This document shows positions 1 through 9,481 of a stretch of DNA of 64,000 nucleotides, piece after piece. The stretch comes from JAAYAO01 sp051133435. GTDB taxonomy: Bacteria > Actinomycetota > Actinomycetes > Propionibacteriales > Propionibacteriaceae. The notes under the pieces are model-generated. The model was not told the DNA's origin and made no database searches. It saw nothing but the letters and a program-made list of their open reading frames with translations. Each line of letters opens with the position of its first letter. The first letter of the stretch is position 1. The stretch spans positions 434,001 to 498,000 of the forward strand of contig NZ_JBPGNY010000002.1 in assembly GCF_051133435.1 (NCBI RefSeq), given 5' to 3'. The position numbers were made by a program, and so were the translations under genes.

Positions 1-408
1 GAGCACCGCTTTCAGGGTGTCCAGGGCGAGGTTGGCCGCCACCCTCCGACGCCGTCGTTGCAACGGGTAGCCCTGCACCTGCAACCACAACTGGGCGAGG
101 TAGTCGTCGAACTCGGCGATGTGATCGCGTCCGGCCATCTGCCGCAGTTTCGGGGCCATGGTGCGGGCGATCAGATGGTCGGCGACCCGGCAGCCGACCT
201 GCGACCAGGCGATCAGAAACAACAACAGCCCATCGGCATTGCCGGCGATGGCACGCAACACCTCGGGCACGGTGCGACACCCGCGAAGATCCGGATTGTC
301 GCGGGCCCACCGCCTGATGGTGAGTTCGGTGTCGTCGGGCTCGGGCCACAATCGGCCGTTCCAGCTCAAGCCGACGATGTCGGTGGACAAGGAAAGCGCT
401 GTACTCAT
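1..408 (-). CDS. Hypothetical protein, 3' end beyond window
   Basis: The leftward frame is open for 136 codons from ATG at 406-408 to the window edge, so the C-terminus is missing. An AGGAG ribosome-binding site lies about 5 nt upstream of the ATG. The visible part starts MSTALSLSTDIVGLSW and is rich in Arg and Leu, with an Arg-rich stretch before LALDTLKAVL at the edge. I do not recognise a named family. The helical, basic look around residues 75-136 vaguely recalls the helical domains of sigma-like proteins, but that is a guess. It is divergent from the MFS gene at 869. The rightward open frames over this stretch lack a ribosome-binding site and look like shadows. Confidence 0.6.
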   Translation of the reverse strand, partial: MSTALSLSTDIVGLSWNGRLWPEPDDTELTIRRWARDNPDLRGCRTVPEVLRAIAGNADGLLLFLIAWSQVGCRVADHLIARTMAPKLRQMAGRDHIAEFDDYLAQLWLQVQGYPLQRRRRRVAANLALDTLKAVL

Positions 409-868
409 GATCGCTCCTGGGGATGGGTACCGGGGGTGAACCCATCCTCGTGACGCGATGTTGTGCCCGGTGTTGTCCCGACCGAAATCAGTGTTGTCCG
501 AAGGCCCGAACCTGTTGCCACATACCTTCCGGACGCTCCGATTCACCCCGAAAACAGCGCCGCGTTCCGCCTTGCGGAACAGCCGATCAATACTAGTCGA
601 CAAAGAGCGACCTTTTCTGAGGGTTTCCCTAAGAATTTGGGAGACTTACCTCACAAAACCCTTCCTGGTTGCTGGTAACCGGCGTAGACTTAGGGCATCC
701 TCACAAGGGATAACAAATCGCCTGGGGGCCGCTTGGAAATGTAACCAGCGGTCCCCGGTGCAATTCCGGGACATTTCCCACGTCCCTGGCCTTCCACCCG
801 CGGGCAACACACCGACATTTTTCTCTGCTGTCGTTACGATGTGGCCACCTTCGGGAAGGAATCCGCAC
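409..868. other. Divergent intergenic region, 460 bp
   Basis: No credible gene is seen. The stretch is visibly lower in GC than the flanking genes. It holds two perfect inverted repeats: 8-bp arms at 421-428 and 440-447, just upstream of the leftward gene's ribosome-binding site, and 7-bp arms at 564-570 and 574-580. A candidate promoter for the rightward permease is CCGACA at 812-817, a 17-nt spacer, and TACGAT at 835-840. Confidence 0.5.
812..840 (+). promoter_or_regulatory. Putative promoter of the MFS gene
   Basis: CCGACA at 812-817 (four of six matches to TTGACA), a 17-nt spacer and TACGAT at 835-840. Transcription would begin near 847. That excludes the upstream in-frame starts and leaves a leader of about 22 nt carrying the ribosome-binding site used by the GTG at 869. 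Confidence 0.45.
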
Positions 869-2197
869 GTGCAGCTGGTCTCTTCGATGCGGCGTCTGTG
901 GCGCCACTCGTTGTTCCGACGACTCTTCGCGGTGCGGCTGGTCACCCAGGCCGCCGACGGATGCCTCCAGGTCGGCATGGCCTCCTACATCCTCTTCTCC
1001 CCCACCCACGCCCCGGACGCCTGGTCGATCGCCCTCGCCCTGGCGGTGACCCTGCTGCCGTTCTCGATCGTCGGCCCCCTGGTCGGGGTGGTGCTCGACC
1101 GGTGGAACCGGCGCAGCGTCATCTATGTCACCGACGCGATCCGGGTCTTCGCCGCGGTGATGCTGGCCGGCATGGTGGCCACGGGGCTGCGCACCACCTT
1201 CTCGTCCATCGTCTTCTTCTCCATCGTGTTGCTCGCGATGAGCCTGAACCGCTTCCTGATGGCCGGCCTCGGCGCCTCCCTGGCCCATACCGTCGACGAC
1301 GACGAATACCTCCTGGCCAACTCGGTGATCTCACCGGTGGGGCCGCTCGGGGTGGTGATCGGGGCTGCGGTTGCCGCCGCCCTGCGCCTGGGTCTGGACG
1401 GCATCCTGCCCTCCTATCAGGCCGACGCCTTCATCTTCATCGCCGCCGCCATCGGCTTCGCCCTCTCGGCCCTGGTCGCCACCCGCTTCGAACCCGACGC
1501 CCTCGGCCCCGACGTGCGCACCCAGGTCAAGGTCTCCGAAGTACTGGACGGGCTGCGTGAGGCCGCCGCACACCTCTACCAGCGCCGTCCGGCCCTGCTC
1601 GGCATCGCCACCCTCGGCGCCCACCGGGTCGTCTACGGCCTGGTGATGACCGGCGCGATCCTGGTGCACCGCAACCACCTCAACACCCCCGAGCAACTCA
1701 ACACCGCCCTGGTGCAACTCGGCATCTGGGCCGGCGCCACCGGGGCCGGTTACCTGCTCGCCGCGGTGGTCACCCCGGCCGGCACCAACGGCTTCGGGGT
1801 CCGCACCTGGATCATCGTGCTGACCGTGGTCTCGGCGTTGGTGCAGGCCTTCCCGGGCAGTTGGTTCGCCCACCCGGCCCTGGTGGTCGCCAGCTTCGTC
1901 CTCGGCATCTGCATCCAGTCGCTGAAGAACTGCGTCGACACCCTCGCCCAGGCCCACATCGCCGACGGCATGAAGGGCCGGGTGTTCACCATCTTCGACA
2001 TGGTCTTCAACGCCGCGATGGTGCTCGGCGCGGTGATCGGCGCCCTGGTGCTGCCCACCGACGGCGCCTCACTACCGGTCTTCCTCGGTGCAGCGGCGGC
2101 CTTCGGTCTGATCGCGGTCGGCTTCGGCACGCTCAGCCACCCGATCGGCAACCACGATTTCAACAAGGGCACCCGGCGCAGCCGGATACCGGCCTGA
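869..2197 (+). CDS. MFS transporter
   Basis: A 442-aa integral membrane protein with about 12 hydrophobic segments, the size and pattern of a major facilitator permease. A signature-like loop, VLDRWNRRS, follows the second hydrophobic stretch, as the conserved TM2-TM3 loop of MFS carriers does. The substrate cannot be read from sequence; drug or macrolide-type efflux is the usual guess for this subgroup. The start is GTG at 869, with GGGAAGGA about 8 nt upstream; ATG at 887 is an alternative. The frame stays open to 458, but a promoter-like TACGAT at 835-840 argues against those earlier starts. It converges on the CCA-adding enzyme gene with only 2 nt between the two stop codons. Confidence 0.85.
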   Translation: MQLVSSMRRLWRHSLFRRLFAVRLVTQAADGCLQVGMASYILFSPTHAPDAWSIALALAVTLLPFSIVGPLVGVVLDRWNRRSVIYVTDAIRVFAAVMLAGMVATGLRTTFSSIVFFSIVLLAMSLNRFLMAGLGASLAHTVDDDEYLLANSVISPVGPLGVVIGAAVAAALRLGLDGILPSYQADAFIFIAAAIGFALSALVATRFEPDALGPDVRTQVKVSEVLDGLREAAAHLYQRRPALLGIATLGAHRVVYGLVMTGAILVHRNHLNTPEQLNTALVQLGIWAGATGAGYLLAAVVTPAGTNGFGVRTWIIVLTVVSALVQAFPGSWFAHPALVVASFVLGICIQSLKNCVDTLAQAHIADGMKGRVFTIFDMVFNAAMVLGAVIGALVLPTDGASLPVFLGAAAAFGLIAVGFGTLSHPIGNHDFNKGTRRSRIPA

Positions 2198-2206
2198 TCT
2201 CAGGCC
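2191..2206. terminator. Palindrome over two convergent stop codons
   Basis: GGCCTGA at 2191-2197 and TCAGGCC at 2200-2206 form a perfect 7-bp inverted repeat with a 2-nt centre. The two TGA stops of the MFS gene and the CCA-adding enzyme gene are part of the arms. There is no U-run, so it is at best a weak bidirectional terminator. Confidence 0.3.
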
Positions 2207-3639
2207 TGTTCGTCCCACCAGCGGCGCAGTTCCTCGGTGGCCGCCTCCTCACCCAGCGGGCCGCGCTCGATGCGCAACTCCAGCAGGTGCCGGTAGGCCT
2301 TGCCGACCGTCGGCCCGGGGCTGATGCCCAGGATGTCGATGATCTGGTCACCGTTGAGGTCGGGCCGCATCGCGTTCAGTTCTTCCTGGGCGGCCAGTTC
2401 GTCGATCCGATGCTCCAGATCGTCGTAGGCGGTGCGCAACCGGACGGCCTTGCGCTTGTTGCGGGTGGTGCAGTCGGCCCGGGTCAGGATGTGCAGGCGT
2501 TCCAACTCGTCCCCGGCATCGCGGACGTAGCGGCGCACGGCCGAATCGGTCCAGTTGCCCTCACCGTAACCGTGGAACCGCAGATGCAGCTCCACCAGTT
2601 TCGCGATCGACTTGATCTCGTCATTGCTGAAATGCAGCTTCTGCAAGCGCTTGCGGGTCATCTTCGCCCCCACCACATCGTGATGGTGGAACGACACCTT
2701 GCCGCCGGGCTCGAACTTGCGGGTCGCGGGTTTGCCGATGTCGTGCAGCAGCGCGGCCATCCGGCCGATCAGGTCGGGGCCGTGGCCGCGGGCCTTCTCC
2801 AGCGCGATCGACTGGTCGAGCACGGTCAGCGAGTGTTCGTAGACGTCCTTGTGGCGATGATGCTCGTCGACCTCCAGCTTCAGTGCCGGCAGCTCGGGCA
2901 GCACCTGCCTGGCCAGGCTGGTTCGCACCAACAGATCGAGCCCGGCCCGCGGACGGTCGGTGAGCAGCAGTCGGCTGAGCTCGTCGCGGTTGCGTTCGGC
3001 CGAGACGATCGTCAACCGTTCACTCATCGAGGTCATCGCCTCGATCACCTCCGGGGCCACCCGGAAGCCCAACTGACTGGTGAATCGGGCAGCGCGCATC
3101 ATCCGCAGCGGGTCGTCGCTGAACGAATCCTCCGGCTTGCCGGGGGTGCGCAGAATGCCCTCGGCCAGGTCGGCCAACCCGCCGAAGGGGTCGATGAATT
3201 TGGTCTGCGGCACCCGGATCGCCATCGAGTTCACCGTGAAATCGCGGCGCACCAGGTCGTCATCGAGCCGATCACCGAAACTGACCTCGGGTTTGCGCGA
3301 GTCGTGCCGGTACACATCGGCGCGGTAGGTGGTCACCTCGATCAGCCACTCGATGCCGCCGGAGGCCACCTTGCAGCCGATCGTCCCGAAGGCCTTGCCG
3401 ACCGTCCAGACACTGGACGAGACCGTGCGCAACAGTTCTTCGATCTGATCGGGACGGGCCGAGGTGGTGAAATCGAGGTCGTTGCCCAACTCACCGAGCA
3501 GCGCATCACGTACCGAACCACCGACCAGGTACAACTCGTGACCGGCCGCCTCGAAGGCCTGTCCCAGGGCATCGACGACCGGCGCGATGCGCACCAATTC
3601 CGCCACCGCGTTCGACTGGGCCTTGCTCAGGTTCGACAC
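2200..3639 (-). CDS. pcnA: CCA tRNA nucleotidyltransferase
   Basis: The protein (479 aa) adds or repairs the 3' CCA of tRNAs in the cytoplasm. The N-terminal nucleotidyltransferase fold shows LYLVGGSVRDALLG followed by the DLDFTTSA metal-binding motif. The RNA-binding region follows (DPLRMMRAARF), then an HD phosphohydrolase-type domain with LLHDIGKP. This combination and length fit the actinobacterial PcnA/CCA-adding type, which carries an HD domain. I take GTG at 3637-3639 (V-SNLSKAQSNA); the frame is open 20 codons further but nothing upstream resembles the family. It is divergent from the DUF6049-murJ-sigM block, as in other actinobacteria, where this gene begins the same cluster. Confidence 0.93.
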   Translation of the reverse strand: MSNLSKAQSNAVAELVRIAPVVDALGQAFEAAGHELYLVGGSVRDALLGELGNDLDFTTSARPDQIEELLRTVSSSVWTVGKAFGTIGCKVASGGIEWLIEVTTYRADVYRHDSRKPEVSFGDRLDDDLVRRDFTVNSMAIRVPQTKFIDPFGGLADLAEGILRTPGKPEDSFSDDPLRMMRAARFTSQLGFRVAPEVIEAMTSMSERLTIVSAERNRDELSRLLLTDRPRAGLDLLVRTSLARQVLPELPALKLEVDEHHRHKDVYEHSLTVLDQSIALEKARGHGPDLIGRMAALLHDIGKPATRKFEPGGKVSFHHHDVVGAKMTRKRLQKLHFSNDEIKSIAKLVELHLRFHGYGEGNWTDSAVRRYVRDAGDELERLHILTRADCTTRNKRKAVRLRTAYDDLEHRIDELAAQEELNAMRPDLNGDQIIDILGISPGPTVGKAYRHLLELRIERGPLGEEAATEELRRWWDEQA

Positions 3640-3713
3640 GGGGCGACACTTTACCCCCAGTCGCACCGGTCTACCGCCCGGCGCGTGTGGCCCCGGCACT
3701 CCGGAAGGCCGCT

Positions 3714-3725
3714 TACGATGGCGAC
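3714..3725 (+). promoter_or_regulatory. Leaderless-type promoter of the DUF6049 gene
   Basis: TACGAT at 3714-3719 stands 6 nt before the GTG at 3726, which would put the transcription start at or next to the start codon. The upstream GGAAGG lies too far away for a normal ribosome-binding site. No good -35 box is visible. Confidence 0.45.
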
Positions 3726-5738
3726 GTGAGGAATCTGAATCGACGATGGGCGGCAGGGCTGATCAGCCTGCTGGTGCTCGCGGTCGTCGGACTCCTCGGC
3801 CCCTCCCCCTCGGCCGCCGCCGACGAGGAGCAACCGGCCCGAATCACCTTCTCCGAAGTGACCGTGCCGAGCACCGGTGACGGCCAGGTGGTGGTGGCCG
3901 GCACCATCGCGAACACCACCAGCGGCCCGCTGTACAACCTGCAGGCGATGGTGTGGCGCGACAGCACCCCGATCACCACCCCCGAGGCCCTCGATTCGGT
4001 GCTGCAATCCGAACCCACCCAGCCGCTCGGCCGGCGGGTGTGTTGCGAGATCGGCACCTTCCAGGATCTGACCACCCCCGACAAACCGCTCGAGGCCGGC
4101 CAGGAGGTCAAGTTCCGCATCACCCTGACCATGGACGATCTCGAGCTGCCCGACCGCGAAGGGGTGTACCTGATCGGCCTGCACCTGCGCGGCAGCACCG
4201 ACGGGTCGGCCCCCTGGACCCTGTCGCGGGCCCGCACCTTCGCCCTGCGCACCACCGACAGCACCCCGGCCCCGATGGTCACCTCGGTGGTGGTGTTGTC
4301 GAGCCGGCCCTCGATGGTGCGCGACGACGTCTTCGTAGACGACCATCTGGCCACCGAACTCGCCCCGGGCGGACGGCTGCACACCCTGCTGGAATCGGCC
4401 GCCCGCGAGAAGGTCAGCCACGCCATCGACCCGTCCCTGCTGGACGAGGTGATCATGATGAGCGACGGATACCAGGTGACCGGCGCCGACGGGAAACTGC
4501 GCCCCGGCGAAGGGGCCTCGGTGGCCGACGACTGGCTGGTGGCCTTCGAGAAGCTCTCCGGCGACCGCTACCGGTTGCCCTATGCGATGCCCGACCTGAC
4601 CGCCCTGGCGGCCATGCCCGACAACATGGGTGCCGAACTCATCTCCTATGCCGACAAGGCCGGTCAGCAAGTACCCGCCCTGGCCTACGCCCCGGTGCTG
4701 GTGCTGAACTCCTCCAACGAGTGGAACCCCGACGGGCTGTTGTTGGCCGATCGTTTCGAGGCCTCGGCGGTGGTGCTGAACAACACCGACGCCCAGGGCG
4801 TACTACTGCAGCCGGTGCACAAGACCCCGCTGGTACGCACCGACCCGACCATCTTCGACGGCGGGCCCGGCCCCGACCCGGTCGGCGACCGGATCCGGAT
4901 CCGGCAGCGGATGCACGCCGAGGCGCTCGTCCAAGCCCTGGACGGGCAGCCCGTGCCGGTGCGGATCATCGACACCCCCCAGGCAGCCGCCCTGGACGAG
5001 GCCACCCCCGCCGGCACCCGCCGACGCCCGCTGTCGGAACTGCTCAAGCAGAGCCCGTCGTCGTGGACCGGCGACCCGGAGTGGACCACGTCGATGGATC
5101 AGGCCCAGTTGCAACCGGAACAACTCGCCCTGGTCACCGAACTCGTCGAGACCCAGGCCCTGTTCAACGACCTGCTGGTCGACCCGACCGACCGCCAGAC
5201 CACCTCCTACCCGGTGATCGCCCGGGGAGTGTCGAGTTGGTGGCGTGGCGCCGCGAAGGAGCAGGAAGCCTTTCTGGCCCCCGCCCGCGCCGAAATGGAA
5301 GGGGTGACCGATGGCGACACCATCAGCCTGCGCGCCCCCAGCCGGGTCACCCTGAGCATGCGTGAGGGCACCACCTTTCCGGCCACGATCAGCAACAACT
5401 ACTCCCGCGAGATCCAGGTACGGCCGGTTTTCGAATCGGTGCAGGGCCAACGAATCCGCTTCCCGGAACAACCGGTGGTGGTGATCGCGCCGGGCGAATC
5501 GGTGACGGTCAACATCAACCCGGTCGCCGAGGTGAACGGCCTGGTGGACGTGTCGGGGCGGCTCACCACCCCGTCGGGCCACCAGGTCAGCGACAAGGTG
5601 AATGTCGTGGTGGAGGTTTCCGACCTGGGGTGGGCCGCCTGGGTGATCGTGTTGATCTCCGGCGCGGTATTGGTCGGCACCACCACCTTGCGGATCCGCC
5701 AGGTACGCGCCCGCCAGGTGCAGGGAGGTGACCGGTGA
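3726..5738 (+). CDS. DUF6049 family membrane-anchored protein
   Basis: A 670-aa protein with an N-terminal signal peptide (hydrophobic run at about residues 7-25 ending in PSAAADE), a long extracytoplasmic region and one C-terminal membrane helix (about residues 640-660) followed by an Arg-rich tail. This topology and its place directly upstream of murJ match the actinobacterial DUF6049 family (M. tuberculosis Rv3909 occupies this slot). The function is not established; the conserved coupling to murJ suggests a role in cell-wall assembly on the outer face of the membrane. GTG at 3726 is chosen because it sits just before the signal peptide. Its stop overlaps the murJ start (GTGA at 5735-5738), so the two are translationally coupled. 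Confidence 0.85.
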   Translation: MRNLNRRWAAGLISLLVLAVVGLLGPSPSAAADEEQPARITFSEVTVPSTGDGQVVVAGTIANTTSGPLYNLQAMVWRDSTPITTPEALDSVLQSEPTQPLGRRVCCEIGTFQDLTTPDKPLEAGQEVKFRITLTMDDLELPDREGVYLIGLHLRGSTDGSAPWTLSRARTFALRTTDSTPAPMVTSVVVLSSRPSMVRDDVFVDDHLATELAPGGRLHTLLESAAREKVSHAIDPSLLDEVIMMSDGYQVTGADGKLRPGEGASVADDWLVAFEKLSGDRYRLPYAMPDLTALAAMPDNMGAELISYADKAGQQVPALAYAPVLVLNSSNEWNPDGLLLADRFEASAVVLNNTDAQGVLLQPVHKTPLVRTDPTIFDGGPGPDPVGDRIRIRQRMHAEALVQALDGQPVPVRIIDTPQAAALDEATPAGTRRRPLSELLKQSPSSWTGDPEWTTSMDQAQLQPEQLALVTELVETQALFNDLLVDPTDRQTTSYPVIARGVSSWWRGAAKEQEAFLAPARAEMEGVTDGDTISLRAPSRVTLSMREGTTFPATISNNYSREIQVRPVFESVQGQRIRFPEQPVVVIAPGESVTVNINPVAEVNGLVDVSGRLTTPSGHQVSDKVNVVVEVSDLGWAAWVIVLISGAVLVGTTTLRIRQVRARQVQGGDR

Positions 5739-8700
5739 CGCCCCGCGAACGGCAGACCGACGAATCCCTCGACCCGCCCGACTGGGTCAACGACTCCCGG
5801 TGGGCCGAGGTGACCGACCCCGATTCGACCGCACCGTTCGTGCCCTTCGATGACGAGGACGCCACCGTCCACGACGATTTGACCGGCCGGGACGACCCGG
5901 ACCCCATCGACGACGAGACCGACTCCGACGACCAGCCGGCCCCCACCGGCACGGCAGCCACCGGCACGGCAGCCACCAAACGGCTGCTGTCGGCCAGTGC
6001 GGTGATGGCCTCGGGCACCTTGTTGTCACGGGTCTTCGGTTTCATCCGTACCGCGATGATCGCCTTCGTGCTGGGCAACGGCACCCGCCAGGTGGACATG
6101 TTCACCCTGGCCAACACGATCCCGAACAGCCTGTACATCCTGCTCGCCGGCGGTGCGCTGAACACCGTCCTGGTGCCCCAGATCGTCCGGGCGGTGAAGA
6201 AGGACCCCGACGGCGGCGACGCCTACACCAACCGGATCATGACCGCCTTCCTGACGATCATCCTGGTCGTCACGGTGCTGATCACGATCGGGGCGCCGGG
6301 ATTCGTGTGGCTGTACACCTCCGACGCGTGGAAGGCCCCGGCACTGGCGGCCCAGTACGAGTCGATGGTCACCCTGGCCTATTTCTGTCTGCCGCAGATC
6401 TTCTTCTACGGTGCCTTCTTCCTGGCCGGGCAGGTGTTGAACGCCCGGGAACGGTTCGGCCCGATGATGTGGGCCCCGATCGCGAACAACGTGGTCTCGA
6501 TCGGAGTGCTGTCGCTGTACCTGTTCACCTGGGGCAGCGGCGGGGACGGCTCGGGGGCCTTCACCGCCCGACAGGAGATGTTGCTCGGCCTCGGCTCGAC
6601 CTTCGGCATCCTCGTCCAGGCGGCGATCCTGGTGCCCTACCTGCGGCTGGCCGGGTTCCGCTACCGGCCCCGTTTCGACTGGCGCGGGGTCGGCCTGGGC
6701 CACACCTTCTCACTGGCGAAGTGGACGCTCGGCTTCGTCGCGGTCACCCAGTTGGCCCTGGTGGTGATCAACAAGCTGGCCACCTCGGCGACCGCCGCCG
6801 GTGAGGGTGCCGGTCTGACGGCCTACAACAACGCCTACCTGTTGTGGATCATGCCGCACTCGCTGATCACGGTGTCGCTGGCCACCGCGATGTTGCCCTC
6901 GGCCTCGCGACTGGCCGAGGCCGGTGATCTGGCCGGGGTGCGCAACGAGACGCTGCGGACGATGAAACTCGCAGTCACCGTGCTGCTGCCGGTCAGCGTC
7001 GGGTTCATCGCCCTGGCCGGGCCGATCGTGCAGTTGTTGTTCGGCAACGGTGCCGGTGCGGAGGACGCCCGCTACATCGGCTGGACGTTGATGACCCTGG
7101 CGGTCGGACTGGTGCCGTTCACCCTGCACTACATCTGCCTGCGTGCCCTGTACGCCCTGGAGGACACCCGGTCGGCCTTCCTGGTCCAGATTGTGATCGC
7201 GATCGCCAATGTCGGTTTCGCGATGGCCCTGGTGGTGCCCTTCCACCGGCCGTCGCTGGTCGCGGCGGGTCTGGGCCTGGCCTATTCGCTGGCCTACCTG
7301 GTGGGCCTGTACATGGTGCTGCGGATCCTGCAGCGCAAGCTTCCCGAGCTGTCGCTGCGGGAGATCGGACGACACCTGGTGCGGCTGTTCCTGGCCGTGT
7401 TGCCCGGTGCCGGGGCGGCACTGTTGGTGGTGTGGCTGGGTGAGAAGTACTGGTCGACCAGTTTCGGTCCGCTGGCCCTCACCCTGCTGGTGGCCGGGTT
7501 GGCGGCCATCGCCGGCTTCCTGCTCGGCTCCCGGTTGCTGAACCTGCAGGAGGTCCGCGACATTCTCGGGGTGCTGCGGCGCCGCGGCGGCAACCCGGAG
7601 TCCGATGACACCGGCCCGCAGGCCGCGGTGGATGCCGAAACCGTCGAACAACTCACCACCGAGTCCAACCCGCCGACCGACCCGGACGCGACCCTGCACC
7701 CACCGGCCGCCCCGTCCCCCGAGGACGACTGCATCCAGGACGCCGACGAGGACGAGGACACCGCGGTCCGGGATTCCGCGGCAGTCACCGACGAGCCGGC
7801 CGAGGAACTCGTCGACACCCCCGCCCACGCCCGGCTCAGCCTGGGTGAGGACGATATGCCGACCAGCACGATGGCCCCGGTCGGCGACGAGTCGGACGAG
7901 GAGACCACGATCCGTCCCCTCGTCGACGGCGGCACCTGGCAGGCCACCGCCGGCCAGGTACTCGGGGATCGGTACGAGTTGGAGGAGATTGCCGGCCGCG
8001 GGGACGACATCGTGACCTGGCGGGCCTTCGATTCGGTGCTGTCACGTTCGGTATTGGTGCACCTGCTGGAAGCCGACGACTCGCGCACCCGGGCGGTGTT
8101 GGACGCCGCCCGACGCTCGGCGGTGGCCACCGATGCGCGATTCCTGCGGGTCTTGGACGTGGTCGACGACGAGACCGGGCCCTATGTGGTCTCCGAGTTC
8201 GCCCCGGGCCGCAGCCTGCAACTGCTGCTGTCCACCGGGCCGTTGAGCGCCCGGGAATCGGCCTGGCTGGTGCGCGAGATCGCCGACGCGTTGAGCGTGA
8301 TGCACGCCCAGGGCCTCTACCACGAGCGGATCAGCCCCGAGACGGTGATCATCACCCCCACCGGCAATATCAAGATCGCCGGCTTCCTGATCTCCAGCGC
8401 CCTGCACCCCGACGAGACCTCGGACGATCCCGAGCACACCGACGTACGTGACCTGGGCCGGATGCTGTACGCCACCGTGGTGTCGCGGTGGCCCGGCGGC
8501 CCCGCCCACGGGCTGCCCGCCGCCCCGCAGAGCGGTTCGAGGTTGTTGTCGCCGCGTCAGGTGCGCGCCGGGGTCTCCCCGGCCCTGGATCGGTTGTGCG
8601 AGCAGATTCTGGGCGATCCGTTGCGGCACGGCCTGCCGCCGCTGAGTACCGCCCAGGAGGTGGTCGGTGCGCTCAGCGCGATCCTGGGCACCACCGATGC

Positions 8701-9481
8701 CTCCCAGGAACTGGAGGCCCGGATCCGATACCCGGTGCCGGTGGTCGGCCGGCGCGATGTCGGCACCGAATCGCCCGAGGACGCCTACCACGCCCAACAC
8801 AGCGCACCCCCCGCAGTGGACGACCCGGCCGAATCGACCGGGCCAATCATCGACGAGGAACCGAACCGGCGCTGGCTGTCGCTGCTGATCGGCTTCGTGC
8901 TGCTGGTGTTCATTCTGTCGCTGATCGGGGTGTTCGTGCAGCGTCAGCTCGGCACCACCGGCCCGGCCCAACCCCATCCGACCTCCGAATCCGATCGGGG
9001 CAATGACGGTCCGGTGGAGATTGCCGAGGCCCTCGACTTCGACCCGTCCGCCGACGGTGGCAACGACGAGGAGAACCCCGACGAGACCGCCCTGGCCCAC
9101 GACGGTGACCCCGACACCCGTTGGCGCACCCTGTCGTACCGCGGCAACCCGAAGCTCGGCGGACTGAAACCCGGCGTGGGTCTGGTGGTCGATCTGGGCG
9201 AGCCCACCGACGTCACCGCGGTGAAACTGTGGCTGTCGGGCGACGGCACCGACGTGGAGGTGCGCGTCCCGGGTGAGAATGCCGAGGGCAACGAGGCCCC
9301 GATGAACAGCCAGACCCAATGGCGCACGGTGGCCACCCAAGCCGATGCCGAGGGTGAGGTGACCCTGAACCTCGAGGAGGGCCCGGAACCCACCCGGTGG
9401 GTGTTGGTCTATCTGACCTCGCTGCCCCCCGAGGACGGCAACTATCGTGGGGGGATCTTCGAGATCGAGGTGCAACGCTAG
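5735..9481 (+). CDS. murJ: MurJ lipid II flippase with C-terminal pseudokinase
   Basis: This 1248-aa protein joins several parts. They are an acidic, probably disordered N-terminus (1-78), a MurJ/MviN multi-helix flippase core (about 80-600), a second acidic linker, a kinase-like domain (about 743-1000), a membrane helix (about 1047-1067) and an extracytoplasmic beta-rich domain (about 1085-1248) of a discoidin-like type. MurJ flips lipid II across the membrane for peptidoglycan synthesis. The kinase-like domain lacks the catalytic residues: the HRD region reads YHERISPE with no Asp, the DFG site reads IAGF, and the VAIK lysine is absent (VLVHLLE). It should therefore be a pseudokinase, as in M. 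tuberculosis Rv3910, where that domain binds the FHA protein FhaA. It starts with GTG overlapping the previous stop and ends right before sigM. Confidence 0.93.
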   Translation: MTPRERQTDESLDPPDWVNDSRWAEVTDPDSTAPFVPFDDEDATVHDDLTGRDDPDPIDDETDSDDQPAPTGTAATGTAATKRLLSASAVMASGTLLSRVFGFIRTAMIAFVLGNGTRQVDMFTLANTIPNSLYILLAGGALNTVLVPQIVRAVKKDPDGGDAYTNRIMTAFLTIILVVTVLITIGAPGFVWLYTSDAWKAPALAAQYESMVTLAYFCLPQIFFYGAFFLAGQVLNARERFGPMMWAPIANNVVSIGVLSLYLFTWGSGGDGSGAFTARQEMLLGLGSTFGILVQAAILVPYLRLAGFRYRPRFDWRGVGLGHTFSLAKWTLGFVAVTQLALVVINKLATSATAAGEGAGLTAYNNAYLLWIMPHSLITVSLATAMLPSASRLAEAGDLAGVRNETLRTMKLAVTVLLPVSVGFIALAGPIVQLLFGNGAGAEDARYIGWTLMTLAVGLVPFTLHYICLRALYALEDTRSAFLVQIVIAIANVGFAMALVVPFHRPSLVAAGLGLAYSLAYLVGLYMVLRILQRKLPELSLREIGRHLVRLFLAVLPGAGAALLVVWLGEKYWSTSFGPLALTLLVAGLAAIAGFLLGSRLLNLQEVRDILGVLRRRGGNPESDDTGPQAAVDAETVEQLTTESNPPTDPDATLHPPAAPSPEDDCIQDADEDEDTAVRDSAAVTDEPAEELVDTPAHARLSLGEDDMPTSTMAPVGDESDEETTIRPLVDGGTWQATAGQVLGDRYELEEIAGRGDDIVTWRAFDSVLSRSVLVHLLEADDSRTRAVLDAARRSAVATDARFLRVLDVVDDETGPYVVSEFAPGRSLQLLLSTGPLSARESAWLVREIADALSVMHAQGLYHERISPETVIITPTGNIKIAGFLISSALHPDETSDDPEHTDVRDLGRMLYATVVSRWPGGPAHGLPAAPQSGSRLLSPRQVRAGVSPALDRLCEQILGDPLRHGLPPLSTAQEVVGALSAILGTTDASQELEARIRYPVPVVGRRDVGTESPEDAYHAQHSAPPAVDDPAESTGPIIDEEPNRRWLSLLIGFVLLVFILSLIGVFVQRQLGTTGPAQPHPTSESDRGNDGPVEIAEALDFDPSADGGNDEENPDETALAHDGDPDTRWRTLSYRGNPKLGGLKPGVGLVVDLGEPTDVTAVKLWLSGDGTDVEVRVPGENAEGNEAPMNSQTQWRTVATQADAEGEVTLNLEEGPEPTRWVLVYLTSLPPEDGNYRGGIFEIEVQR

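Noticed and set aside
1861..3729. 622-codon plus-strand frame
   Set aside because: Overlaps the MFS 3' end and is antisense to the CCA-adding enzyme gene; no motifs.
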